DNA of 7,856 nt. Origin: Candidatus Ruminimicrobiellum caprinum (GTDB lineage: Bacteria; Elusimicrobiota; Endomicrobiia; Endomicrobiales; Endomicrobiaceae). Positions within the stretch are counted from its first letter, which is position 1. Every line of letters begins with the position of its first letter. Under the pieces are notes generated by a model. That model worked only from the letters and a program-made list of their open reading frames with translations. It made no database searches and was not told the DNA's origin. Location: contig JAFPUA010000295.1 of the NCBI GenBank assembly GCA_017413305.1, positions 1 to 7,856 on the forward strand. Direction: 5' to 3'. The position numbers and the translations under genes are program-made. This document shows positions 1 to 6,451 of the stretch, one piece after another.

Positions 1-1232
1 ATAGATGCAGAAAGCTGATGTTCCGGCGTAAGGACATAATCATAACCGTCCGCAAGTAAAATCTCTGCAAGGTCTTTATATCCGTAAAAATAATTTGTCG
101 CATCGGCAACTGCACTTTTATCGGAAAATTTATTTACTGGAATTATTGTATATTTAGCATGAAGTCCGACAATAACCGACACCACAAGATTAAAAAGCAA
201 TGCTCCGATAACAAGTTTCTGTTTCAACGAAATAGATTCTGATAAAGTGTTGGAAGGAAGATGAGGCAAAGTGCCGACAAACCATTTGGCAGCAATTATT
301 GAAAATGTAAAGTATGCCGGTATAGGCCAGTTACCGCCGGGAAGGCGTTTTAGTGCCGTAATAACATAGAAAAGAATAACAGGAACAGAAAATGCCGCAA
401 TATAAACATTTTTCTTATCTTTAGAAAAAAGATATCTTATCCCCACATACAGCACAGGGAAAAATAAAATCACATTAAATACAAGCGCCTGTGTGCCAAG
501 ATATTCAAAAATATAATTAAATCTTATTCCTTCATTGGAAAGTCCGTGCCCTATTTGATAAGAAAAGGAAGCCCACTCGTGCTGATAGTTCCATATTATA
601 ACGGGAAGAAAACAAATAATTGAAATTACTGCCGCGATATACATCTTGTAACTCTTAAACCAACTCCACTTTCCCGCAAATATCATATAAAGCCCTAAAC
701 TCATTACAAACAGACATGCCGTATATTTAGAAAGCATCGCAAGCCCGAAAAACAAACCTATCAGGTACCAATAATTTTGATTTTCTGTGTCAATAAGTTG
801 CCAAACATAATAAGTGGCAAGAGACAAGAACAGAAACACAGGCGTGTCGGGTGTAATCAAAATAGATGCTGTAAAAAGTATAGGCATCAAATGTAAAATT
901 ACAACCGCGGCACTTGCCATAACTTCGTCATTAAAAAGTTTAATAACAAGTTTCCACAACAAAAAACTTAAAATTATTGTAACTATTATACTTGAAAATC
1001 TAACGGCAACTTCGTTGTCGGAAAACAAAGTTGTAAGTTTAATAAAGTAGGCTACCATCGGTGCATGGTCATAGTAGCTTAGTGCCAAATATTTAGACCA
1101 CAACCAATAATATGCTTCATCGGAATGCAACGCAATTGTGGAAACAAAAAGTTTCCACAGAACCGAGCATGTAACAAAAATCAGCGTGTTTCTTAAATTA
1201 AAAATATTTTGCAGACTAATTTTCTTTATCAC
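1..1232 (-). CDS. ArnT-like GT-C glycosyltransferase (PMT_2 / glycosyltransferase family 39), 3' end outside window
   Basis: The minus strand is open without a stop from a GTG at 1232 to the left edge, giving about 410 residues with the C-terminus missing. It is a polytopic membrane protein of the dolichyl-phosphate-mannose mannosyltransferase / ArnT type, which transfers a sugar from a polyprenyl-phosphate donor on the periplasmic face. Visible hallmarks are a first membrane segment (about 15-35), then HSDEAYYWLW, where D38 matches the catalytic acidic residue of the first GT-C loop, and YYDHAP at 53-58 (usually DHPP). Further marks are VRF near 78, TPDTP at 127-131, LSKYT, and a late GNWPIPAYF. 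The GTG start overlaps the end of the upstream PHP gene by 17 bp and has a weak GGGG ribosome site, suggesting translational coupling. Acceptor and sugar are unknown; lipid A or another envelope glycolipid is possible. Family assignment is firm, substrate is not. Confidence 0.87.
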   Translation of the reverse strand, partial: MIKKISLQNIFNLRNTLIFVTCSVLWKLFVSTIALHSDEAYYWLWSKYLALSYYDHAPMVAYFIKLTTLFSDNEVAVRFSSIIVTIILSFLLWKLVIKLFNDEVMASAAVVILHLMPILFTASILITPDTPVFLFLSLATYYVWQLIDTENQNYWYLIGLFFGLAMLSKYTACLFVMSLGLYMIFAGKWSWFKSYKMYIAAVISIICFLPVIIWNYQHEWASFSYQIGHGLSNEGIRFNYIFEYLGTQALVFNVILFFPVLYVGIRYLFSKDKKNVYIAAFSVPVILFYVITALKRLPGGNWPIPAYFTFSIIAAKWFVGTLPHLPSNTLSESISLKQKLVIGALLFNLVVSVIVGLHAKYTIIPVNKFSDKSAVADATNYFYGYKDLAEILLADGYDYVLTPEHQLSAS

Positions 1233-2541
1233 AGAAACCCCAAAGGATAAGCCATATAAACACTAACAATATAGAGATTGGAAGAATTTCTTCCGGGATG
1301 ACAATGTTATTAAAGAAACTGTAGGTAAGCATTTTTACAAAATAAAATGTGTATATACAGAAAACAAACGACATATACAACGAAATTATTCTGATCAATT
1401 TAAGTGTAGGGAGTTTATATGTAAGTGCCGCGATAATAAGAATAAACATATAAAAGCTCATCACATATTTTAAAGGCATATTAACGGAATAAGCTAACAA
1501 GAAATAGAATGGCTCGAAAACATATCTTATAAAAGAGTGGCTGCTTTTTGTTTTATGTACGACAATTTTTGTTTCAGGTTTTTTTGTTAATAAATTAAAA
1601 ATATTATTGTTGCTGGTTCTTTTTACCAATGTCCAAACATTTGTCATATACCCCATACCATGCCAATCTGTGGACCCGAACATCAACAAATTGTTTGCTT
1701 TACAAATATCTATTATTCTCTGTCTATATTCCTCGGAAACATTTAAATGTCTGTAGTTATAAATTTCAAACCCGTCTATTCCCCATTTAACAAGTTGTTC
1801 GGGCTCTACGGAATCATCATACTCCCACCAATAAGGTGCAATTACAAGCATATTGTCGGAATGAGCGGCTTTTATTAAATCTTTTATGCTCATATCTCTG
1901 TATTCTTCATATCTGAATTTATATTGAGATAACAAAAGAAGTGTTTGTCCATCTTTTGTTTTTATTTGTACTCCGGGGAAAACATGATCCGTTCCCATAT
2001 CTGCAGGGATATTGTTATAGCTTTTGGTATTATCATGATCGGTAACAAAAAAATCTGTAAACCCTTGCATATTGTGGTATGCAATACTGGACATAACCGT
2101 CGATATGCTGTCTCTTGATTCTATAGTGTGAGAATGGACATCTACAACTTTGTATCCTTCCACATTTGTTATTTTAGCGCCTATAATCGGCAAAGACATT
2201 ACCAAACAAACGACAGAAACAAAAAAGAATACAAAAAATGCACAGTACATCACTGTATTTTTTATATTCTCTTTTTTTGATTTTGCGAATAAAAACGCAA
2301 ACAATATTATCCAGAAAAACCAAGAAATGCCTGCAGCCCAGTAACTGCCGGAATCCATCCCTATGATGTAATAAGAAAGAGCATAAAACGGTTCTATAAA
2401 CAATCTCCATACAGGCCATTGAAGAACAATACCGCTAAGTTTTTCTCCTGTAACCATATCAACAATATTCGGAGAATAGAACAAAACATTTGCCGTTACA
2501 GAGACTAAAATTAACAGAACAAAAAAATACACTTTTTTCAT
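1216..2541 (-). CDS. Polytopic membrane protein with a PHP phosphoesterase-like domain
   Basis: 441 residues. Three N-terminal membrane segments (about 4-22, 65-87, 96-120) precede a soluble domain at about 130-325, followed by three more segments (about 343-375, 384-404, 417-437). The soluble domain carries PHP-type metal motifs: VHSHT at 135-139, TDHDN at 167-171, GFEIYN at 257-262 and STDWHG at 290-295. Two usual ligand motifs look altered: PGVQ at 189-192 where PHP enzymes usually have PGxE, and APY at 235-237 where an AHP-type histidine is usual. Positive charges (MKK; KSKKENIK at 87-94; K376, K381, R384) place the PHP domain outside the cytoplasm. It starts 12 bp after tolR with a strong AAGGGAGG ribosome site filling the gap, and is coupled to the downstream glycosyltransferase. 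The fold call is good; hydrolase activity and substrate are unproven. Substitutions could mean an atypical site or a binding-only role. Confidence 0.85.
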   Translation of the reverse strand: MKKVYFFVLLILVSVTANVLFYSPNIVDMVTGEKLSGIVLQWPVWRLFIEPFYALSYYIIGMDSGSYWAAGISWFFWIILFAFLFAKSKKENIKNTVMYCAFFVFFFVSVVCLVMSLPIIGAKITNVEGYKVVDVHSHTIESRDSISTVMSSIAYHNMQGFTDFFVTDHDNTKSYNNIPADMGTDHVFPGVQIKTKDGQTLLLLSQYKFRYEEYRDMSIKDLIKAAHSDNMLVIAPYWWEYDDSVEPEQLVKWGIDGFEIYNYRHLNVSEEYRQRIIDICKANNLLMFGSTDWHGMGYMTNVWTLVKRTSNNNIFNLLTKKPETKIVVHKTKSSHSFIRYVFEPFYFLLAYSVNMPLKYVMSFYMFILIIAALTYKLPTLKLIRIISLYMSFVFCIYTFYFVKMLTYSFFNNIVIPEEILPISILLVFIWLILWGFCDKEN

Positions 2542-2545
2542 TTTG

Positions 2546-2553
2546 CCTCCCTT
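2546..2553 (-). promoter_or_regulatory. Strong ribosome binding site of the PHP membrane protein gene
   Basis: The mRNA reads AAGGGAGG, four bases before the ATG at 2541. With its four-base linker it makes up the entire spacer after the tolR stop codon. It is the best ribosome site in the distal part of the operon, which suggests this gene is translated in its own right rather than only by read-through from tolR. Confidence 0.7.
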
Positions 2554-2964
2554 CTATACTTTTTTATCGGGGACATCTATTGCTAAACCAAACTTTGAAA
2601 CACCTGCTTTTTTTGCTTTATCCATAACATTTATTATCAAGTCATATTTTACATTTTTGTCGCCTTTTATAACAACAGGTCTTTGAGGATGTTTCTTAAC
2701 TTCTTCTTTTATAGCTTTTTCAAAATATTTTTGATGCAACTGTTTTTTGTTCAAATATAAAAAACCGTCTTTATCTACTAAAATTTCTATTACTTTATCT
2801 TCCACTTTTTCCGTGGCTTCAGCCGCTTTAGGCAAACTTATTTTAATTTCATGTTGAGATAACATCGGCGTAGTTATCATAAAAATAATAAGCAACACCA
2901 ACACAACATCCGTAAACGGCGTAATATTTATATCTGAAACTACTTTTTTGCCTTTTCTGTTCAT
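2554..2964 (-). CDS. tolR: TolR/ExbD-family proton-channel subunit
   Basis: 136 residues, the usual size for the family. A short cytoplasmic N-terminus leads into DINITPFTDVVLVLLIIFM, a single membrane helix at about 19-37. D19 matches the essential proton-handling aspartate of TolR (Asp23 in E. coli) and ExbD (Asp25). The rest (about 40-136) is the periplasmic TolR/ExbD domain, ending in VMDKAKKAGVSKFGLAID, the typical last helix and strand. With TolQ it forms the proton-driven motor that energises the TonB/TolA-like protein encoded upstream. Its ATG overlaps the tolQ stop in an ATGA arrangement with no visible ribosome site, so translation is probably coupled to tolQ. ExbD is an equally valid family name; the pal-tolB context favours TolR. 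No second exbBD pair lies in the window, so one motor could serve both Tol and Ton roles. Confidence 0.93.
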   Translation of the reverse strand: MNRKGKKVVSDINITPFTDVVLVLLIIFMITTPMLSQHEIKISLPKAAEATEKVEDKVIEILVDKDGFLYLNKKQLHQKYFEKAIKEEVKKHPQRPVVIKGDKNVKYDLIINVMDKAKKAGVSKFGLAIDVPDKKV

Positions 2965-3599
2965 TTTATATTTACTGTCGAATGTACAATTTCTTTTAAT
3001 GCCGATACGGTATATTCCATATCAACAACGAACTTGTCTATCGCCCTGGTTAAAAAATTATATGCCGCAACCGCAGGTATAGCAACACAAAGTCCTGCTG
3101 CCGTAGCTATCAATGATTCCGATACGCCTCCGATAACAACAGATATACCACCTGAACCTGCAGAAGATATATCGTGGAAAGAACGAATAATTCCAAGTAC
3201 TGTTCCGAACAAACCTATATAAACTGCAACACTTCCGATAGTGGCGATAAGTGTTGTAAACTTTTCCAAACGGACAACTTCAATGGAAATTTCTCTTTTC
3301 ATAGCTTCTTCTATATCTGAATCTTTTGTCATAATATACTTTTTGATACCTGCAGCCATTACATTGGTAACAGGTTTATTTTCTTTGCGGCAGTAACTTA
3401 CCAACTGTTCCAGATTATCTTTTCTTAAAGAAGTTTCTGCCCTTTTAAGCAAATCATCAATATTAACTTCGGACTTTTTCTTAAACTCGACAACTTTTAA
3501 TATTATTACCGCAACAGACAAAATGGAAATTATAAATAAAAGATATAATGTCCAACCGCCCATAGATAAAATTTCAAAAAAAGATTTTCCCTCAAACAT
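2961..3599 (-). CDS. tolQ: TolQ/ExbB/MotA-family proton-channel protein
   Basis: 212 residues with three membrane segments (about 16-38, 117-143, 160-182) and a large cytoplasmic region between the first two, as expected for TolQ/ExbB. The core signature GLFGTVLGIIRSF sits at 129-141 and ESLIATAAGLCVAIPAVAAYN at 161-181. T133 and T166 match the pore-lining threonines of the family. TolQ forms the inner-membrane channel around TolR helices and turns proton flow into movement of the transducer. The ATG has an AAGG ribosome site 8 bases upstream (in TTTTAAGGAATTTATC). A 100-bp repeat-rich spacer separates it from tolB, while it overlaps tolR by 4 bp. In many Proteobacteria tolQ opens the operon; here it comes after tolB. 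TolQ versus ExbB cannot be decided from sequence alone; context favours TolQ. Confidence 0.94.
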   Translation of the reverse strand: MFEGKSFFEILSMGGWTLYLLFIISILSVAVIILKVVEFKKKSEVNIDDLLKRAETSLRKDNLEQLVSYCRKENKPVTNVMAAGIKKYIMTKDSDIEEAMKREISIEVVRLEKFTTLIATIGSVAVYIGLFGTVLGIIRSFHDISSAGSGGISVVIGGVSESLIATAAGLCVAIPAVAAYNFLTRAIDKFVVDMEYTVSALKEIVHSTVNIK

Positions 3600-3615
3600 G
3601 ATAAATTCCTTAAAA

Positions 3616-3643
3616 TAGCTTAAAGCTTATAGCTTGCAGCTTT
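3616..3643 (-). repeat. Heptamer tandem repeat, block A (4 units) in the tolB-tolQ spacer
   Basis: On the plus strand four consecutive 7-bp units read TAGCTTA, AAGCTTA, TAGCTTG, CAGCTTT. The core AGCTT recurs exactly every 7 bp at 3617, 3624, 3631 and 3638. It lies just upstream of the tolQ ribosome site. Because AGCT is self-complementary, the transcript can pair with itself and with block B. Confidence 0.8.
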
Positions 3644-3656
3644 TTTTATAAAAATT

Positions 3657-3698
3657 CACTTTAAACTATCAGCTTTAAGCTGTCAGCTGTAAACTGTA
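3657..3698 (-). repeat. Heptamer tandem repeat, block B (6 degenerate units) directly after tolB
   Basis: The same 7-bp period continues on the plus strand with CACTTTA, AACTATC, AGCTTTA, AGCTGTC, AGCTGTA, AACTGTA, ending one base from the tolB stop codon. The phase is shifted relative to block A (19 bp between cores rather than 21). AGCTTTAAGCT at 3671-3681 is the exact reverse complement of AGCTTAAAGCT at 3617-3627, so an 11-bp stem with a 43-nt loop is possible in the mRNA between tolB and tolQ. Confidence 0.75.
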
Positions 3699-3699
3699 G

Positions 3700-4995
3700 T
3701 TACAAAGTTTGTGACCACGACGGAGTAAACGAACTTCCCGACATATCAACCAATTTTCTTGTTTCGGATCCGTCTGATCCCATAATATATATCTCACTCT
3801 TACCGGAGCGCGTCGAAGCAAACACTATAAATCTTCCGTCCTGCGACCACGAAGGATTTTCATTATTTCCTTGTCCTTCGGTAAGTCTTATAATTCTTTT
3901 TCTCGGCAAGTTATATAAGAAAATATCAAAATTATCATCGTATTTCATTGTAAAAGCTATCTTATCTCCCTGCGGAGACCAAGTAGGAGAATCGCAGTTG
4001 CCCTTAGTAGAAATTCTTCTTAAATTTACGCCTTCGGCATCCATTATATACAACTGAGGATAACCTGCTCTGTCGGAAATAAAAGCTATTTCTCTTCCGT
4101 TAGGTGAATATGCAGGGCTTGTATCAATATGTTTTCCTTCCGTCAATCTTCTTAAAACTACACCTTTTTTATCCAGAATATATAAATTCGGATAAACACC
4201 TCTCGATAATGTTGCAACAATATTTCTTTTATCCGGTGAAAATGTTGCCGGAGAATTTAACCCTTGTATTGTAGACAGAGCTTTTCTTTTATTCTTTAAA
4301 ATATCTATAACAAACAAATCCGGATTATTATACAGGTAGGATGTGTACATTATCTGAGGAGAATCAGGAATCCATTTTGGCAAGATATTAAGTCTGTTAT
4401 CTTTGGTTAATCTTTTCAAGTTGTATCCGTCATAATCTACAAGATACACTTCTTTAAACTTCGTGCTGTCATTTGTAAAGACTATTTTCGTACAAGCAAT
4501 ACCTTCTTCTCCGGTAAACCTTCTGACGATTTCGTCATTTATTTGGTGCGCCAAATATCTGTAATCAGATATTTTTTCACGATAAACATCTTCCCAAATA
4601 ATTTCATGGCTTTCGGCATCGTAAAGTTTTACTTCCAAATTTACATAAGTTTCTTCTTCGATAGATAATGTACCTAAAAGCAGTACGGATATACCTTTCG
4701 TATCCCAATACGCAAACTGAGATTCTAAATCAAACTTATAAGAAGTATTTTCTGCCACAGCTACATTAAAATGTCTTGACAACAATAAATCCGATTCTAA
4801 AACATTTTTTATGTTTTTTGACAGAGTCATTTCGTCGGAAGTAGCATTTGTAGGAATAATATCTGCCAGTCCTATACTTGCTCTTGTACTTTTTGTTGAC
4901 AAAGACAAATAAACATCTTTCTTTGCATACGAGACTGTAGCAACCATACAAAATAAAAATATTAAAATTGTTTTGCTAAGTAGTTTTAAATTCAA
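3700..4995 (-). CDS. tolB: Tol-Pal system beta-propeller protein TolB
   Basis: About 431 residues, the usual TolB length. A signal peptide (KLLSKTILIFLFCMVATVSYA, cut after SYA near residue 24) exports it to the periplasm. The N-terminal alpha/beta domain (about 25-165) is followed by a six-bladed propeller of PD40/WD40-like repeats, seen as recurring elements such as RLTEGKHIDTSPAYSPNG, IAFISDRAGYPQLYIMDAEG and NENPSWSQDGRFIVFASTR. TolB binds Pal and the transducer, relaying the energised state to the outer membrane. Start choice: a GTG at 5004 is in frame, but TTG at 4995 is preferred. AGGTG at 5006-5002 lies 6 bases ahead of the TTG, and the resulting signal peptide is compact. Either start overlaps the end of the upstream tolA/tonB gene (20 or 29 bp), implying co-translation. 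The gene ends at the heptamer-repeat spacer. Confidence 0.94.
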   Translation of the reverse strand: MNLKLLSKTILIFLFCMVATVSYAKKDVYLSLSTKSTRASIGLADIIPTNATSDEMTLSKNIKNVLESDLLLSRHFNVAVAENTSYKFDLESQFAYWDTKGISVLLLGTLSIEEETYVNLEVKLYDAESHEIIWEDVYREKISDYRYLAHQINDEIVRRFTGEEGIACTKIVFTNDSTKFKEVYLVDYDGYNLKRLTKDNRLNILPKWIPDSPQIMYTSYLYNNPDLFVIDILKNKRKALSTIQGLNSPATFSPDKRNIVATLSRGVYPNLYILDKKGVVLRRLTEGKHIDTSPAYSPNGREIAFISDRAGYPQLYIMDAEGVNLRRISTKGNCDSPTWSPQGDKIAFTMKYDDNFDIFLYNLPRKRIIRLTEGQGNNENPSWSQDGRFIVFASTRSGKSEIYIMGSDGSETRKLVDMSGSSFTPSWSQTL

Positions 4996-5764
4996 AATAT
5001 ACACCTAAACTGTTTTCTTCGTACCCGTCAGGCAGCGGTGGGAAAGGGCTTGCCAACTCCACTGCCCTTAAAGCATTTTTATCAAATATACTATTTTTAG
5101 AACTTTTATGAACTTTTAATTTAGATACCGTACCATCTTTTTCTATTCTAAAATATACGACTGTTCTTAACACATTTATATTTGAATCTTGCCAGTATCT
5201 TCTGATTTTTTTTAGTATTGCTCCGGTATAATAAGAATATCTAAAATTCTTGTTTTCCAACATTATACCTTTCGAATATTCCGCTCCATCCTCGGCTTTC
5301 GACACAGATTCTTTTTTTTCGGTATCTGCAGTTTTTGCTTTTGTATCCGGCTCTGTACTTTGTTCAGATACTGACTTTGTTTTCGATTCAGTTTTTTCGG
5401 TAACAGTCTCTGTCACCTGTTCCGTTTTTTTCTCTTTAACTTCTTTCTTTTTTTCTTCCTTTTTTTTAGTTATTATATCGGAAGTTGTTTTAGGAGAAAC
5501 TGATTTTTGTTCAACAACTTTTTGTTTTTCTACTGCAGATTCAATAGGCAAAAATTTATTATTCTTCTGTTTTACTTGAGGTACCGCAGGCGGTTGACCT
5601 GTAACACTCTTTACATTCGGCGCATAAAAAGAAACTTCAAACGGTATCTGTATAAAATTTTCTTGTTTGTTTCTTTGAGAAATTATAATAAAAACAGCGC
5701 CATGTAATATAATAGACAAAATAATACAAGGAACTATCGCAAGGTTATTTGGTTTTAGTATCAT
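4976..5764 (-). CDS. TolA-position energy transducer with TonB-type C-terminal domain
   Basis: About 262 residues from the ATG at 5764. A single membrane helix (about 8-29) contains SIILH, with S17 and H21 matching the SxxxH motif of TonB and TolA that engages the ExbB/TolQ motor. A Lys/Glu/Thr-rich stretch follows (about 80-165: KKKEEKKKEVKEKK and similar), suited to spanning the periplasm. The C-terminal domain (about 174-262) holds the TonB-type pattern VVYFRIEKDGTVSKLKV, then NALRAVELASPFPPLP. In E. coli the equivalent protein contacts TolB and Pal. An in-frame TTG at 5845 would add 27 residues and overlap cpoB by 101 bp. The ATG is preferred because it puts SxxxH at the standard depth; it overlaps cpoB by 20 bp and lacks a clear ribosome site, so coupling is likely. 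TolA by position, TonB by C-terminal family; whether it also powers TonB-dependent receptors is unknown. Confidence 0.9.
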   Translation of the reverse strand: MILKPNNLAIVPCIILSIILHGAVFIIISQRNKQENFIQIPFEVSFYAPNVKSVTGQPPAVPQVKQKNNKFLPIESAVEKQKVVEQKSVSPKTTSDIITKKKEEKKKEVKEKKTEQVTETVTEKTESKTKSVSEQSTEPDTKAKTADTEKKESVSKAEDGAEYSKGIMLENKNFRYSYYTGAILKKIRRYWQDSNINVLRTVVYFRIEKDGTVSKLKVHKSSKNSIFDKNALRAVELASPFPPLPDGYEENSLGVYFEFKTT

Positions 5765-6443
5765 TGGAATATTGTTTAATTTTTTCTTTAGCGGTAAATG
5801 CTTCAGGGCTTCTCGGATAGTCCTGTAATATTGACTGTAAAACAACTAATGAATTCTGTTTCTGTCCCAAAAGTTCCAAGCACAAAGCTTTCTTTAACCT
5901 TGAGGAAGAAACATATTCGTTATTGTCAGGGAACTCTTTTTCTACTTTTTCATATTCAGTATAAGCATCAGACCATTTATCTTGAGAGTAAAGACTCTCT
6001 GCTATATAGTACTGAGCCTGTACGGCAAGATCATGAGATTTGTATTGTTTAAGAAACGATTTAAAACCAAAAATAGCAAGTTCGTATTTCCCTAACAGAA
6101 AATCGTTATATGCTGTTTCATACATTTCTGAAGGAACTTGCACATCACTTTCTTGACGATCTGCAAGTTTATGTTTCTTAACAACAACTTCCATATCCTT
6201 AACTTCCTGTGAAAGCTTGGAAGTTTTTTTGTATAGTTCCTGAACGGAAGCATTAGTTATTTCCAGGTTGACCATATTCTCTTCGTATTTAGAATATGCT
6301 TCAGCCTGTCTAGCTTCCAAATTTGCACATTTGATTTGCAGCTTAGCAACCTCTTTCTTTAGGTCGTCAAGTCCCTCTTGACCTGTGGTTGCACAAGCTG
6401 CAATCAATGTTATAAAAGGTAAAAACAATATTATTTTACGCAT
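5745..6443 (-). CDS. cpoB: CpoB/YbgF-type lipoprotein with coiled coil and TPR repeats
   Basis: 232 residues. The N-terminus MRKIILFLPFITLIAAC has a lipobox (IAAC, lipidated C17), so this version should be membrane-anchored, whereas E. coli CpoB is a soluble periplasmic protein. A coiled-coil region (about 24-92, rich in Leu, Lys, Glu) corresponds to the CpoB trimerisation segment. Three tetratricopeptide-like repeats follow (about 107-225; for example AYNDFLLGKYELAIFGFKSF, then YIAESLYSQDKWSDAYTEY). In the known system CpoB binds TolA and coordinates outer-membrane constriction with peptidoglycan synthesis. It starts 8 bp after the pal stop with only a weak AAGAAAT upstream, and its 3' end overlaps the tolA/tonB start. 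Residue after C17 is Ala, not Asp, which under E. coli-like Lol rules points to the outer membrane. Confident in family and operon role; the exact retention site is inferred. Confidence 0.9.
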   Translation of the reverse strand: MRKIILFLPFITLIAACATTGQEGLDDLKKEVAKLQIKCANLEARQAEAYSKYEENMVNLEITNASVQELYKKTSKLSQEVKDMEVVVKKHKLADRQESDVQVPSEMYETAYNDFLLGKYELAIFGFKSFLKQYKSHDLAVQAQYYIAESLYSQDKWSDAYTEYEKVEKEFPDNNEYVSSSRLKKALCLELLGQKQNSLVVLQSILQDYPRSPEAFTAKEKIKQYSNDTKTK

Positions 6444-6451
6444 TTAAAATT

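Noticed and set aside
814..1050. Plus-strand open frame of 78 codons
   Set aside because: It lies wholly opposite the continuous ArnT-like coding frame, has no ribosome site or recognisable domain, and its composition follows from the opposite strand.
3616..3698. CRISPR array or insertion-sequence remnant
   Set aside because: The units are 7 bp and contiguous with no spacers, and there are no terminal repeats, target duplication or transposase remnants.
5250..5579. Plus-strand Ser/Phe/Val-rich open frame of 109 codons
   Set aside because: It is the antisense of the Lys/Glu/Thr-rich linker of the TonB-like protein; repetitive GAA/AAA codons open the opposite frame by chance.
5765..5845. N-terminal extension of the TonB-like protein from a TTG at 5845
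   Set aside because: It would overlap cpoB by 101 bp and push the SxxxH membrane motif far from the N-terminus; the ATG at 5764 gives the standard TonB/TolA layout.
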